Shown: piece after piece, positions 1-7,891 of the stretch | Layout of the letters: each line of letters starts with the position of its first letter | Position numbering within the stretch: the first letter of the stretch is position 1 | NCBI RefSeq assembly: GCF_014649955.1 | Contig: NZ_BMUA01000003.1 | Coordinates: 346,456 to 410,455 of the forward strand | Source: Streptomyces violascens | Lineage (GTDB): Bacteria; Actinomycetota; Actinomycetes; Streptomycetales; Streptomycetaceae | Length of the DNA: 64,000 bases | Direction of reading: 5' to 3' | Made by a program: the position numbers and the translations under genes | Notes under the pieces: model-generated | The model's input: only the letters and a program-made list of their open reading frames with translations | Database searches by the model: none | What the model was told of the DNA's origin: nothing

Positions 1-1172
1 ATGGCGCGCCGCCTGGCCCGCGACTCGGGGTGCCCGGCCAACGACTCCTCGGCCCGCCGGGCCGCCGCCTCCGGCTGGCCCAAGTCCCGGTGGCAGTGCG
101 CGAGTTCGTCCGCGAGGTAGGCGTGGTCGAAGTGCGCGATCCAGCTCGGGTCGTCGCCGGAGTCGGGATCCGCCGCCTCCAGCGCGGACAGCGCACGGCC
201 CGCCACCACCTGGCACGTGCGGGCGTCGCCGAGCAGCGCGTGCCCGCGCGCCTCGGCCGCGTGGAACATGGCCTCGGCGCGCGGCGTGACCCGGCCGCGC
301 GCGCCCTCCTGTGCGGCCCGCGCCAGTTGGGCGATCTCGCGCGGATTGCCGAGCTGGGCGGCGAGGTGACTCATGGACGCGGCCAGGACATATCCGCCGT
401 AACCCCGGTCGTCGGCGGCCTGGGCCAGGCGCAGCGCCTGGATGTAGTAGCGCTGGGCCAGGCCCGGCTGGCCGGTGTCGACGGCCATGTACCCGGCGAG
501 TTCGGTGAGCCGGGCCACCGCCGCGAACAACTGCCGCCCCACGGACTCCCGGTAGGACCCGGCGAGCAGCCCGGACACGACGCTGTTGAGGTAGTGCACG
601 ACGACCGGCCGCACATGGCCCGCCCCGAACCGGTGGTCCAGCTGCACCAGGGCGTCCGTCATCGCCTTGACCGCCTCGACGTCGGCGGCGCCGACCCGCT
701 GCCCCGCGCTGCGCGCGACCTGCGCGTCCGCCCCGGTGATCAGCCAGTCCCGGCTCGGCTCGACGAGCGCCGATGCCGCGACGGTGGAGCCGGACAGGAA
801 GTCGCGGCGCCCCACGTCGCTGCGCCACAGCTCGCAGACCTGCTCGATCGCGCCGAGGACGGTGGGCGAGAACTGGAGCCCCACCCCCGACGCGAGGTTC
901 TTGCCGTTGGCCATGCCGATCTCGTCGATCGTGACGGTACGGCCCAGCTTGCGGCCGAGCGCCTCCGCGATGATGCCCGGCGCCCGCCCCCTCGGCTGCT
1001 GTCCGCGCAGCCAGCGCGCCACGGACGTCTTGTCGTAGCGCAGGTCGAGACCCCGCTCCGCGCCGACCATGTTCACGCGGCGGGCGAGGCCGGCGTTGGA
1101 ACATCCGGCTTCCTGGATGAGCGCCTGCAGCCGTTCGTTGGGCTGGCGGGCGACGAGAGGCCTGGCTGCCAT
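1..1172 (-). CDS. HTH/TPR-type transcriptional regulator (5' part only; runs off the left edge)
   Basis: At least 390 residues are visible and the gene continues past base 1. The N-terminus (MAARPLVARQPNERLQAL) leads into a helix-turn-helix segment with LARRVN and KTSVARWLRGQ near residues 28-60. A short RRDFLSG stretch follows at about 122, then a long alpha-helical region rich in Ala/Leu that looks like TPR repeats. This architecture is typical of Streptomyces developmental or antibiotic regulators of the NsdA/SCO4441 kind (family placement from memory). The ATG was chosen because it begins the conserved N-terminus. A perfect inverted repeat lies 17 bp upstream and suggests autoregulation. 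Ligand and targets are unknown. Confidence 0.8.
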   Translation of the reverse strand, partial: MAARPLVARQPNERLQALIQEAGCSNAGLARRVNMVGAERGLDLRYDKTSVARWLRGQQPRGRAPGIIAEALGRKLGRTVTIDEIGMANGKNLASGVGLQFSPTVLGAIEQVCELWRSDVGRRDFLSGSTVAASALVEPSRDWLITGADAQVARSAGQRVGAADVEAVKAMTDALVQLDHRFGAGHVRPVVVHYLNSVVSGLLAGSYRESVGRQLFAAVARLTELAGYMAVDTGQPGLAQRYYIQALRLAQAADDRGYGGYVLAASMSHLAAQLGNPREIAQLARAAQEGARGRVTPRAEAMFHAAEARGHALLGDARTCQVVAGRALSALEAADPDSGDDPSWIAHFDHAYLADELAHCHRDLGQPEAAARRAEESLAGHPESRARRRA

Positions 1173-1188
1173 GTGAACCCCCTGGAGC

Positions 1189-1216
1189 GGCAGTGATCAG
1201 CACAGTGATCACTGCC
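1189..1216. promoter_or_regulatory. Inverted/direct repeat operator upstream of the HTH/TPR regulator
   Basis: GGCAGTGATC (1189-1198) is repeated perfectly inverted as GATCACTGCC (1207-1216) around an 8-bp spacer. Read another way, CAGTGATCA occurs twice directly, 12 bp apart, placing two TGATCA cores about one helical turn apart. The site sits just before the regulator start codon and in the shared upstream region of the divergent gene at 1432. An operator bound by the neighbouring HTH protein is the simplest reading, but this is inference. Confidence 0.55.
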
Positions 1217-1431
1217 CTGCGAATATGCAGAGAAACGAGGGGAATCGGGAATATGGCTTCATTGCCAGAATTCCCGTCTGCTTCCCCCGCATATGGCTAC
1301 CCTGTCGCCGACACGCAGCCCCACGCGCGCCCCCACCCATGCACCCATGCGCCCCATTTGCAGGACCGATCCCGCTGATCCCACGGTCGCCGAGCCCGTA
1401 ACCCTGGGTGGCGGCCGGAGTTGAGCCCGTC

Positions 1432-2121
1432 GTGGAAGAAACCATCACAGGCACGGGCACGGATACGGAATCCGCACAGATCCCCAAGCAGCGCGGCGAA
1501 CAGCTCCTGGACAGCGCCGTACGGTACGCGGAGGAGCGGCACTGGGACGTCTTCCCCGGCACCTCCCTGGAGGCCGACGAGGGCGTCGAGCGCTGCTCGT
1601 GCGGTGACACGGCGTGCCCGAAACCGGGTGCGCACCCGGCCCGGCCGGACTGGGCTACGCAGGCCACCGGCAGCGCGGTCGCCGCCCGCCGCCTGTGGTC
1701 CAAGAGCCCCCGGTCCTCGATCCTGCTTCCCACCGGGCGCACCTTCGACGCCATCGACGTACCGGAGTCGGCCGGGTTCCTGGCGCTGGCCCGCATGGAG
1801 CGGATGCAGCTCACGCTCGGCCCGGTCACCTGCACCCCGGACCGCCGGATGCTGTTCTTCGTCCTGCCGGGCGCGGGCGCCAAAGTCCCCGACCTGGTCC
1901 GGAAGTTGGGGTGGACACCCGCCTCGGTCGACCTCATCACGCGCGGCGAGGGCGACTACGTGGCCGCGCCGCCGACCCGCGTAGGCGGCTCCGGCGCGGT
2001 GCAGTGGGCGCGCCGCCCCACCCCCGCCAACCGCTGGCTGCCGGACGCCGAGGAACTGATCAGCCCCCTCGCCTACGCCTGCGGCCGCGAAGCCGCCGAC
2101 GCCAGGGCCCGCCGCCCCTAG
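1432..2121 (+). CDS. Bifunctional DNA primase/polymerase-domain protein
   Basis: 229 residues. The central part carries the small PrimPol-like fold seen in actinobacterial bifunctional primase/polymerase-domain proteins: a Cys-containing loop (CSCGDTACPKPGAHP, about residues 56-70), WATQATGS, then LLPTGRTFDAIDVP and a LITRGEGDYVAAPPTR segment. Family members are short, stand alone in Streptomyces chromosomes and have no proven role. The GTG at 1432 is preferred over the in-frame GTG at 1408 because CCGGAG ends 11 nt before it, while the earlier codon has no ribosome-binding site. It is divergent from the HTH/TPR regulator. Confidence 0.75.
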   Translation: MEETITGTGTDTESAQIPKQRGEQLLDSAVRYAEERHWDVFPGTSLEADEGVERCSCGDTACPKPGAHPARPDWATQATGSAVAARRLWSKSPRSSILLPTGRTFDAIDVPESAGFLALARMERMQLTLGPVTCTPDRRMLFFVLPGAGAKVPDLVRKLGWTPASVDLITRGEGDYVAAPPTRVGGSGAVQWARRPTPANRWLPDAEELISPLAYACGREAADARARRP

Positions 2122-2188
2122 CGCTACCGGTGCATTCGGCTCCTATGGTGTCCAGGTAGGCACCGTCACGGGGACGAAAGGCACCACC

Positions 2189-3013
2189 ATGCCGGACCAG
2201 GCATTCGAGAAAACGGCGGACACGGCGGGCGGAGCGCGTACGGCGCCGCCCGCCGTCCGCGTCCAGGGGCTGTGGAAGCGCTTCGGGGAGCAGATCGCGG
2301 TCGCGGGGATCGACCTGGAACTGCCCGCAGGCAAGTTCATCGGTCTGGTCGGCCCGAACGGCGCGGGCAAGACCACCACCCTGTCCATGGTGACCGGGCT
2401 GCTCAGGCCCGACCAGGGCAGGGTCGAGGTCGGCGGGCACGACGTGTGGCGCGACCCGGTCGCCGTGAAGTCCCGCATCGGCGTGCTGCCCGAGGGCCTG
2501 CGCCTGTTCGAGCGGCTCTCGGGGCGCGAGCTTCTCGGCTACTCGGGCCGGCTGCGCGGACTGCCCGGCGCCGAGGTCGACAAGCGGGCCGCCCAGCTCC
2601 TGGACGTACTGGACCTGGCGGGCGCCCAGCACAAGCTCGTCGTCGACTACTCGACCGGCATGCGCAAGAAGATCGGGCTCGCGGCCGCCCTGCTGCACAA
2701 CCCCGAAGTGCTGTTCCTGGACGAGCCGTTCGAGGGCGTCGACCCGGTGTCCGCCCAGACCATCCGCGGCGTCCTGGAGCGCTACACCGCCTCCGGCGCC
2801 ACCGTCGTGTTCTCCAGCCACGTCATGGAGCTCGTCGAGTCGCTGTGCGACTGGGTCGCCGTGATGGCCGCGGGCCGCATCCGCGCCCAGGGCACCCTGG
2901 CCGAGGTCCGCGGCGACGCGACCTCGCTGCAGAACGCCTTCCTCGAACTCGTCGGCGCGAACGGCCGTAGCGCCGGCGACTCCCTCGACTGGCTCGGCGG
3001 CGGTGCCCGATGA
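2189..3013 (+). CDS. ABC transporter ATP-binding protein
   Basis: 274 residues, one complete nucleotide-binding domain. Walker A is GPNGAGKTT (about residues 55-63). The signature loop is the variant YSTGMRKKIGLA, Walker B is EVLFLDEPFEGVDPVS and the switch histidine is in SSHVMELVE. The STGMRKK signature is usual for drug- or lipid-export ATPases of the CcmA/DrrA type. The stop overlaps the start of the permease gene by 4 nt, so the two form a coupled exporter. Substrate is not predictable. Confidence 0.92.
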   Translation: MPDQAFEKTADTAGGARTAPPAVRVQGLWKRFGEQIAVAGIDLELPAGKFIGLVGPNGAGKTTTLSMVTGLLRPDQGRVEVGGHDVWRDPVAVKSRIGVLPEGLRLFERLSGRELLGYSGRLRGLPGAEVDKRAAQLLDVLDLAGAQHKLVVDYSTGMRKKIGLAAALLHNPEVLFLDEPFEGVDPVSAQTIRGVLERYTASGATVVFSSHVMELVESLCDWVAVMAAGRIRAQGTLAEVRGDATSLQNAFLELVGANGRSAGDSLDWLGGGAR

Positions 3014-4617
3014 CCGTGTCCTCTCAGAACGCCTCGGCCCTGGCCCCCGTCTTCGTACGCCTGAAGCTGTCGCTGATCAAGAACGGACTGCGGCAGTCCG
3101 GCGGCCGCCAGGCCGCCTACATCACCTCGGCCGTCCTCGCCCTGCTCTTCGCGGCGCTCCAGCTGCTCGGCCTGATCGCGCTGCGCGGCAGCGAGCACGC
3201 CGGCACCGTGACCCTGCTGCTCGTGGCGCTGATGGCCCTCGGCTGGACCGTGATGCCGCTGTTCTTCCCCAGCGGCGACGAAACCCTGGACCCGACCCGG
3301 CTCGTCATGCTGCCGCTGCGGCCGCAGCCCCTGGTCGGCGCGCTGCTCGCGGCCTCCCTGGTGGGCATCGGGCCGCTGTTCACGCTCTGCCTGATCCTCG
3401 GCTCGGCGATCGCCGTGGCACACGGGGCGGGCGCCGTCGTGGTCGCCGTGCTCGCGGTGCCGCTCGCGCTGCTCGTGTGCATCGCGCTCTCCCGGGCCGT
3501 CGCCGCCGCCAACACCCGGCTCCTCACCTCGCGCAAGGGCCGCGACCTCGCGGTGCTGAGCGGCCTGGTCATCGCGGTCGGCTTCCAGTTCGTGAACTTC
3601 GGCGCGCAGCGGCTCGGCGAGTCGGGCGGCCTCTCCGCGCTCGATCCGGTCGCCGACGTGGTGCGCTGGCTGCCGCCGGCCTCCGCGATCGGCGCGGTCG
3701 GCTCGGCGGGCGAGGGTTCGTACGGCCAAGCCGTCCTCCAACTCCTCATTTCTGCAGTGACGTTGGGGCTTCTCCTGTACGCCTGGCAGCGCTCGCTGGT
3801 GAAGCTGATGACCACGCCGGACGGCTCGACGCTCGCCGCATCCGAGGCCTCCCGCAAGGAGTCCGGCGGCAAGGGCCTCACCTCGCTTCTCCCTGAGGGC
3901 CGCACCGGCACCGTCATGCTGCGGACGCTGCGCTACGCCTGGCGGGACCCCAAGACCAAGGCGGCGTGGATCACCTCGCTCGCCATCGGCCTGATCGTTC
4001 CGGCCCTCAACGCCCTCCAGGGCCACGGCAGCGTCTACTTCGCGTGCTTCGCGACGGGCATGCTCGGCATGCAGATGTACAACCAGTTCGGGCAGGACAC
4101 CTCGGCGTTCTGGATGGTCCTCCTGAGCATCTCCTCGACCCGGGACGCCTATCTGGAGCTGCGCGCCCGGGCGTTCGCGCTGCTGCTCGTGACGCTTCCG
4201 TACACGCTGCTCGTGACCGCGGTGACGGCCGGGATGCTCGGCGACTGGACGAAGCTGCCCGAGGTCATCGGGCTGGCGCTCGCCCTGCTCGGGGCGATGC
4301 TGGCGACGGGTTCGGTGGCGTCGGCGACGCTGGCGTACTCGATCCCGCAGGACAGCCGCAAGAACGTGGCACCCGGGCAGGGCGGCATCGCGTTCCTGTC
4401 GATCCTGGGCGGGATGGTGGTGAGCGCGATCCTGTGCGCGCCGATGATCGCCCTCGCGATCTGGCTGCACGTGTCCGGCAACCACGGCTCCCTGTGGCTG
4501 CTGCTGCCACTGGGCGCGGCGTACGGAGCACTGATCGCCTGGGCGGGCCTGAAGGTGGCGGCCCCGCGCACGGCAAACCGCCTCCCGGAAATCCTGACGG
4601 CGGTCAGCACGGGCTGA
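3010..4617 (+). CDS. ABC transporter permease
   Basis: 535 residues with about 10-12 hydrophobic segments (for example around 35-60, 65-85, 100-150 and 310-340, and a cluster at 390-510). It has no nucleotide-binding motif. Translation is coupled to the upstream ATPase through ATGA, so it is the membrane half of that exporter. It looks like a large actinobacterial ABC-2-like permease whose substrate is unknown. The gene ends 67 bp before a convergent hydrolase gene. Confidence 0.85.
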   Translation: MTVSSQNASALAPVFVRLKLSLIKNGLRQSGGRQAAYITSAVLALLFAALQLLGLIALRGSEHAGTVTLLLVALMALGWTVMPLFFPSGDETLDPTRLVMLPLRPQPLVGALLAASLVGIGPLFTLCLILGSAIAVAHGAGAVVVAVLAVPLALLVCIALSRAVAAANTRLLTSRKGRDLAVLSGLVIAVGFQFVNFGAQRLGESGGLSALDPVADVVRWLPPASAIGAVGSAGEGSYGQAVLQLLISAVTLGLLLYAWQRSLVKLMTTPDGSTLAASEASRKESGGKGLTSLLPEGRTGTVMLRTLRYAWRDPKTKAAWITSLAIGLIVPALNALQGHGSVYFACFATGMLGMQMYNQFGQDTSAFWMVLLSISSTRDAYLELRARAFALLLVTLPYTLLVTAVTAGMLGDWTKLPEVIGLALALLGAMLATGSVASATLAYSIPQDSRKNVAPGQGGIAFLSILGGMVVSAILCAPMIALAIWLHVSGNHGSLWLLLPLGAAYGALIAWAGLKVAAPRTANRLPEILTAVSTG

Positions 4618-4618
4618 G

Positions 4619-4636
4619 GCCGGATCTCGGTCCGGC
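4619..4636. terminator. Short hairpin between convergent genes
   Basis: GCCGGA and TCCGGC pair around a TCTCGG loop immediately after the permease stop. A second small hairpin (CCCC-aagc-GGGG, 4672-4683) abuts the hydrolase stop. Together they may terminate transcription from both sides. Confidence 0.45.
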
Positions 4637-4683
4637 ACAACACCCCGGTCCTGCCAGGGGCGCGGGGAACTCCCCAAGCGGGG

Positions 4684-5547
4684 TTACGGGGTGAGCACCC
4701 CGTCGAGGAACGGCTCGATCGCGGTGCGCCAGCCCTCGGGCTGGTCGTAGTGGACGAGGTGCCCCGCATCGGAAACCTCGGCGTACTGCCCGCGCGGCAG
4801 CACCCGGACCATCTCCTGGGCCTCCGCGCGGCCCAGCTCCCCGTCCAGCCCCCGCACCACGAGCGCCGGGCAGTCGACCTGGGCGAGCTCCTCCCAGTGG
4901 GCGTCGTACACCCAGGTCTCGCGGGAGGTCAGCATCTGGCGGCGGGAGAAGACCGGGCGCCAGCCGTCGGCCCGCTCGGCCATGACCTCGGCGAAGAACT
5001 CGCCCCGGGCGGGGCTGGGCCGCTCGACCCAGGGATCGTCCTCGCCGAACCACTTGCGTACGTCGGCGAGCGTGGCGAAGGGCACCGGCCAGGACTTGAA
5101 CCAGTCCTCCCACTCGCGCTGCGAGGCCGCGCCGAGCGCCGAGGCCCGCATGTCGCAGATGACCAGGGCGCGGACCAGGTCGGGGCGCTTGGCGGCGAGC
5201 TGCCAGGCGGTGAGGGCGCCCATGGAGTGGCCGATCAGGATGACGGGGGCGAGGCCCAGCTGTTCGACGGCGGCCTCGGCGTCGGCCACGTAGACCTCGC
5301 GGGTGAAGGGGCCGTCGGCGGGCTTGTCGCTGCGGCCGTGGCCGCGCTGGTCGATGGCGACCGCCCGGTGTTTCTCGGCGAGCCAGCGGGCCGTGGAGGC
5401 CCAGTGCGAGGCCCGGCCCATCAGCCCGTGGAGCAGTAAGACCCCAGGAGCACGCTCACTCTCCGCGCGGGCCTTGGGCTGCTCCGCGAACTCCCAGGCG
5501 GCGAGGCGAACCCCGCCGGTCCCCGTCACATCGATGCGCCGCACCAT
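4684..5547 (-). CDS. Alpha/beta-fold hydrolase
   Basis: 287 residues. The nucleophile elbow is GHSMGAL (about residues 96-102). An oxyanion-side LLHGLMG motif lies near residue 38, the acid candidate is in VVRGLDGELG (about 226), and the catalytic His is in GHLVHYDQPEGW near the C-terminus. This is a standard cytosolic esterase or C-C hydrolase layout. The ATG at 5547 (MVRRIDVTG) is chosen because AAGGGGG lies 11 nt upstream; the longer in-frame extension has no family-like sequence. Substrate unknown. Confidence 0.85.
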   Translation of the reverse strand: MVRRIDVTGTGGVRLAAWEFAEQPKARAESERAPGVLLLHGLMGRASHWASTARWLAEKHRAVAIDQRGHGRSDKPADGPFTREVYVADAEAAVEQLGLAPVILIGHSMGALTAWQLAAKRPDLVRALVICDMRASALGAASQREWEDWFKSWPVPFATLADVRKWFGEDDPWVERPSPARGEFFAEVMAERADGWRPVFSRRQMLTSRETWVYDAHWEELAQVDCPALVVRGLDGELGRAEAQEMVRVLPRGQYAEVSDAGHLVHYDQPEGWRTAIEPFLDGVLTP

Positions 5548-6145
5548 GTGCCCTGGCACCCCCTTCAGCCCCCGAGTGGTCAGTTCCCCGCAGAGTATCG
5601 AACCTCTATTCGAAAACTCGCGCCTCTCGCGCAACACCCCTCGTTCGAGTGACCACACTCAAGGATTGACGGAACGCGCCGAGGGGAGATCTTCTCCGGG
5701 AGGCGGGCCGCTCGGGGAAGACGGTCTGCGGGGGTCGACCCTGAGAGCTCGGGGCTCCGGGTCGACACCGGGGAGGACAGGCCCCGGCGCCGCGAGGCGC
5801 CGGGGCCCTGGTCTTCCCGAAGCGGGTGTACGGGCACGGACGCCCAGGCAGGCCGGGGTGCCGAAGGTGGTGCAAGTGGTCCGAACGGCATCATGCTGCC
5901 GCCCCCTCCCCTGCCGCACGCCTCTGCGGTCATATGCCTCAAGGCACAGCCTCGCACGCGATCCGCCCGGCCGCTGCCATTCCACCCGGAAACCGGCCTT
6001 CCCCGCAAGCTTCCCGCAGCCTTCACGAAGTGGCCCCAACGGGCGCCGGGAGGAAGGGCGATGACGTTCCGTCACCGCCTCTTCGGTATTCCGCATCCGG
6101 TCCGGCTCGGCGCGCCCGGATCAGCGCGCCCTGCCCGGCACCCGG
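5548..6145. other. 598-bp gene-poor gap
   Basis: No convincing gene lies between the hydrolase start and the desR stop. Frames on both strands are open by chance but show poor residue composition and no domain. The clearest signal is the perfect hairpin at 5780-5807. A purine-rich GGGAGGGGG lies before an ATGATG on the minus strand near 5893. It could mark a short leader ORF or an unlisted RNA. Confidence 0.5.
5780..5807. terminator. Perfect 12-bp hairpin
   Basis: GGCCCCGGCGCC (5780-5791) and GGCGCCGGGGCC (5796-5807) form an uninterrupted stem with a 4-base loop (GCGA). It lies about 340 bp past the desR stop on the same strand, so it may end a long desR 3' UTR or a separate small transcript. 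Confidence 0.6.
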
Positions 6146-6838
6146 TCAGCGCTTGGCGACGAAGACGTGCGAGGCGACGTCCGCGCCGAGCTCGGCGGCC
6201 TCGCCGCTGCTGCCCACCAGGACCCCGCCGGGCGACTGCGTCACGCTCACCACGGAGCCGGGCTGCACGCCCGCCCGTCGCAGCGTGTACATCAGCTGGG
6301 CGTCGGTCTGGATCGGCTCGCCGATCCGGCGCACGATCACCGTCTTGCCCTCGGGGCCCGGGTCGAGCTCGCCCAGGCTGATGATGCCGTCCTCCAGGAA
6401 CGCGTCCGCCTCGGCCTTCTCGCCCAGCTCCTCCAGGCCCGGGATCGGGTTTCCGTACGGGGACTCGGTCGGGTGGCGCAGGAGCTCCAGGACGCGGCGC
6501 TCCACCGCCTCGCTCATCACGTGCTCCCAGCGGCAGGCCTCCGCGTGGACCTGCTCCCACTCCAGGCCGATCACGTCGACGAGCAGGCACTCGGCGAGCC
6601 GGTGCTTGCGCATGACGCGCGTCGCGAGCTTGCGCCCCTCGTCGGTCAGCTCCAGGTGGCGGTCTCCCGCGACCTGCACCAGGCCGTCGCGCTCCATGCG
6701 CGCCACGGTCTGGCTCACCGTCGGGCCGCTCTGGTCCAGGCGCTCGGCGATGCGGGCGCGCATGGGGACCACACCCTCCTCCTCGAGCTCGAGGATGGTG
6801 CGGAGATACATCTCCGTGGTGTCGATCAGTCCGGACAT
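6146..6838 (-). CDS. desR: DtxR/IdeR-family iron-dependent repressor DesR
   Basis: 230 residues, the same length as mycobacterial IdeR. The N-terminal winged helix (RARIAERLDQSGPTVSQTVA, residues 27-46) is nearly identical to IdeR/DtxR. All expected metal ligands are present: His79, Glu83 and His98 for the ancillary site, and Met10, Cys102, Glu105 and His106 for the primary site. A C-terminal SH3-like domain follows. The family represses siderophore genes when bound to ferrous iron. The ATG has GAGGGG about 5 nt upstream. No obvious iron box was found in its own upstream region, so autoregulation is not supported here. Confidence 0.95.
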   Translation of the reverse strand: MSGLIDTTEMYLRTILELEEEGVVPMRARIAERLDQSGPTVSQTVARMERDGLVQVAGDRHLELTDEGRKLATRVMRKHRLAECLLVDVIGLEWEQVHAEACRWEHVMSEAVERRVLELLRHPTESPYGNPIPGLEELGEKAEADAFLEDGIISLGELDPGPEGKTVIVRRIGEPIQTDAQLMYTLRRAGVQPGSVVSVTQSPGGVLVGSSGEAAELGADVASHVFVAKR

Positions 6839-7041
6839 ACGTGCCCCTCGATGCTGTGACATAAAAACGTCGTGCCGCTGGCCCTGAACCAATTCTGACG
6901 CATCGCACTGACAACCGTGCCGCAGCGACCGCCCGCCATCTTGACCGGCTGCCCGCGGACCCCGTATTGACAGGGGAAAGGTCCAGACCGCACCGTGATC
7001 GGCGCACGGTCGTTACCCCACCCCGGAAAGGGTCCTCGGCG

Positions 7042-7797
7042 ATGAGCGAGAGCAAGCTGGCCGGTCAGTTCTTCGACGCCGCGATCGGGCTCCTGGGGCG
7101 GGTGCGGGACGAGGAGTCGCTGAACATCGCGGCCGCCGGGTCCCTCGTCGCCGACACCGTCGAGGCGGGCGGCCGGCTCTTCGCCTTCGGCGCCGGGCAC
7201 TCCTCGCTCGCCGCCCAGGACGTGGTCTACCGGGCCGGCGGATTCGCCCTGATGAACCTGCTCGCGGTGCCCGGCGTGGTCGGCGTCGACGTCATGCCCG
7301 CCACGCTCGGCTCCGCCCTGGAACGGGTCGACGGCCTCGCGGGCGCGGTCCTCGACTCCAGCCCCGCCAGGGCCGGCGACCTCCTCGTGATCATCTCCCT
7401 GTCCGGGCGCAACGCGCTGCCCGTCGAGATGGCCATGAACGCGCGGGCGCTCGGCCTCAAGGTCGTCGGGGTCACCTCGCTGGCGTACGCCGAGGGCACC
7501 AGGTCACGGCACGTCTCGGGTACGTTCCTGCGCGACCACTGCGACATCGTGCTCGACAGCAAGATCGCGGTGGGCGACGCCGAGCTGACCCACGAGGGCA
7601 TCGAGGCGCCCTTCGCGCCCGCGTCCACGGTGGTCACCAGCGCGCTCATGCAGGCGACGATGGCTGCCGCGGTGGAGGCCCTGGTCGCCCGAGGGATCGA
7701 GCCGCCGTTGCTGCGTTCGGGGAATGTCGACGGGGGCCACGAGTGGAACGGGCGGGTCATGTCGGAGTACGGGGACCGCATCTTCTTCCGCCACTGA
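7042..7797 (+). CDS. SIS-domain (UPF0309) sugar-isomerase-like protein
   Basis: 251 residues. A single sugar-isomerase domain has FAFGAGHSSLAAQD (about residues 48-61) and LVIISLSGRNALPVEMAMNA (about 115-134), the usual phosphosugar-binding Ser/Thr loops. It closely resembles the UPF0309 family beside desR in other Streptomyces. The family is assumed to bind or isomerise an amino- or phospho-sugar, and no reaction is established. GGAAAGG precedes the ATG. It is divergent from desR across about 200 bp. Confidence 0.88.
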   Translation: MSESKLAGQFFDAAIGLLGRVRDEESLNIAAAGSLVADTVEAGGRLFAFGAGHSSLAAQDVVYRAGGFALMNLLAVPGVVGVDVMPATLGSALERVDGLAGAVLDSSPARAGDLLVIISLSGRNALPVEMAMNARALGLKVVGVTSLAYAEGTRSRHVSGTFLRDHCDIVLDSKIAVGDAELTHEGIEAPFAPASTVVTSALMQATMAAAVEALVARGIEPPLLRSGNVDGGHEWNGRVMSEYGDRIFFRH

Positions 7798-7808
7798 GCC
7801 GAACCCTC

Positions 7809-7834
7809 CCGGTGCCGGACCGGCCCGGCACCGG
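7809..7834. terminator. Bidirectional hairpin terminator
   Basis: CCGGTGCCGG (7809-7818) and CCGGCACCGG (7825-7834) form a perfect 10-bp stem. It lies between the convergent ends of the SIS gene (7797) and the PAS/GAF gene (7892). Confidence 0.7.
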
Positions 7835-7891
7835 TCCTGCCAGGCGCGCGGGGACCTGCGCAACGCCTTCCTCCCAGCCCTCGCGGGTGGC

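Noticed and set aside
2782..4677. A 631-codon minus-strand frame opposite the ABC transporter permease
   Set aside because: It is antisense to a clear coupled operon and is Arg/Glu/Gln-rich low-complexity, a high-GC shadow frame.
5580..6096. Several open frames in the gap after desR, including a 145-codon one on the minus strand
   Set aside because: Residue composition is Arg/Pro/Gly-rich, as in random high-GC frames. No domain, signal peptide or good start supports them.
6839..7041. Iron-box operator for desR
   Set aside because: No sequence close to TTAGGTTAGGCTAACCTAA was found in the divergent region.
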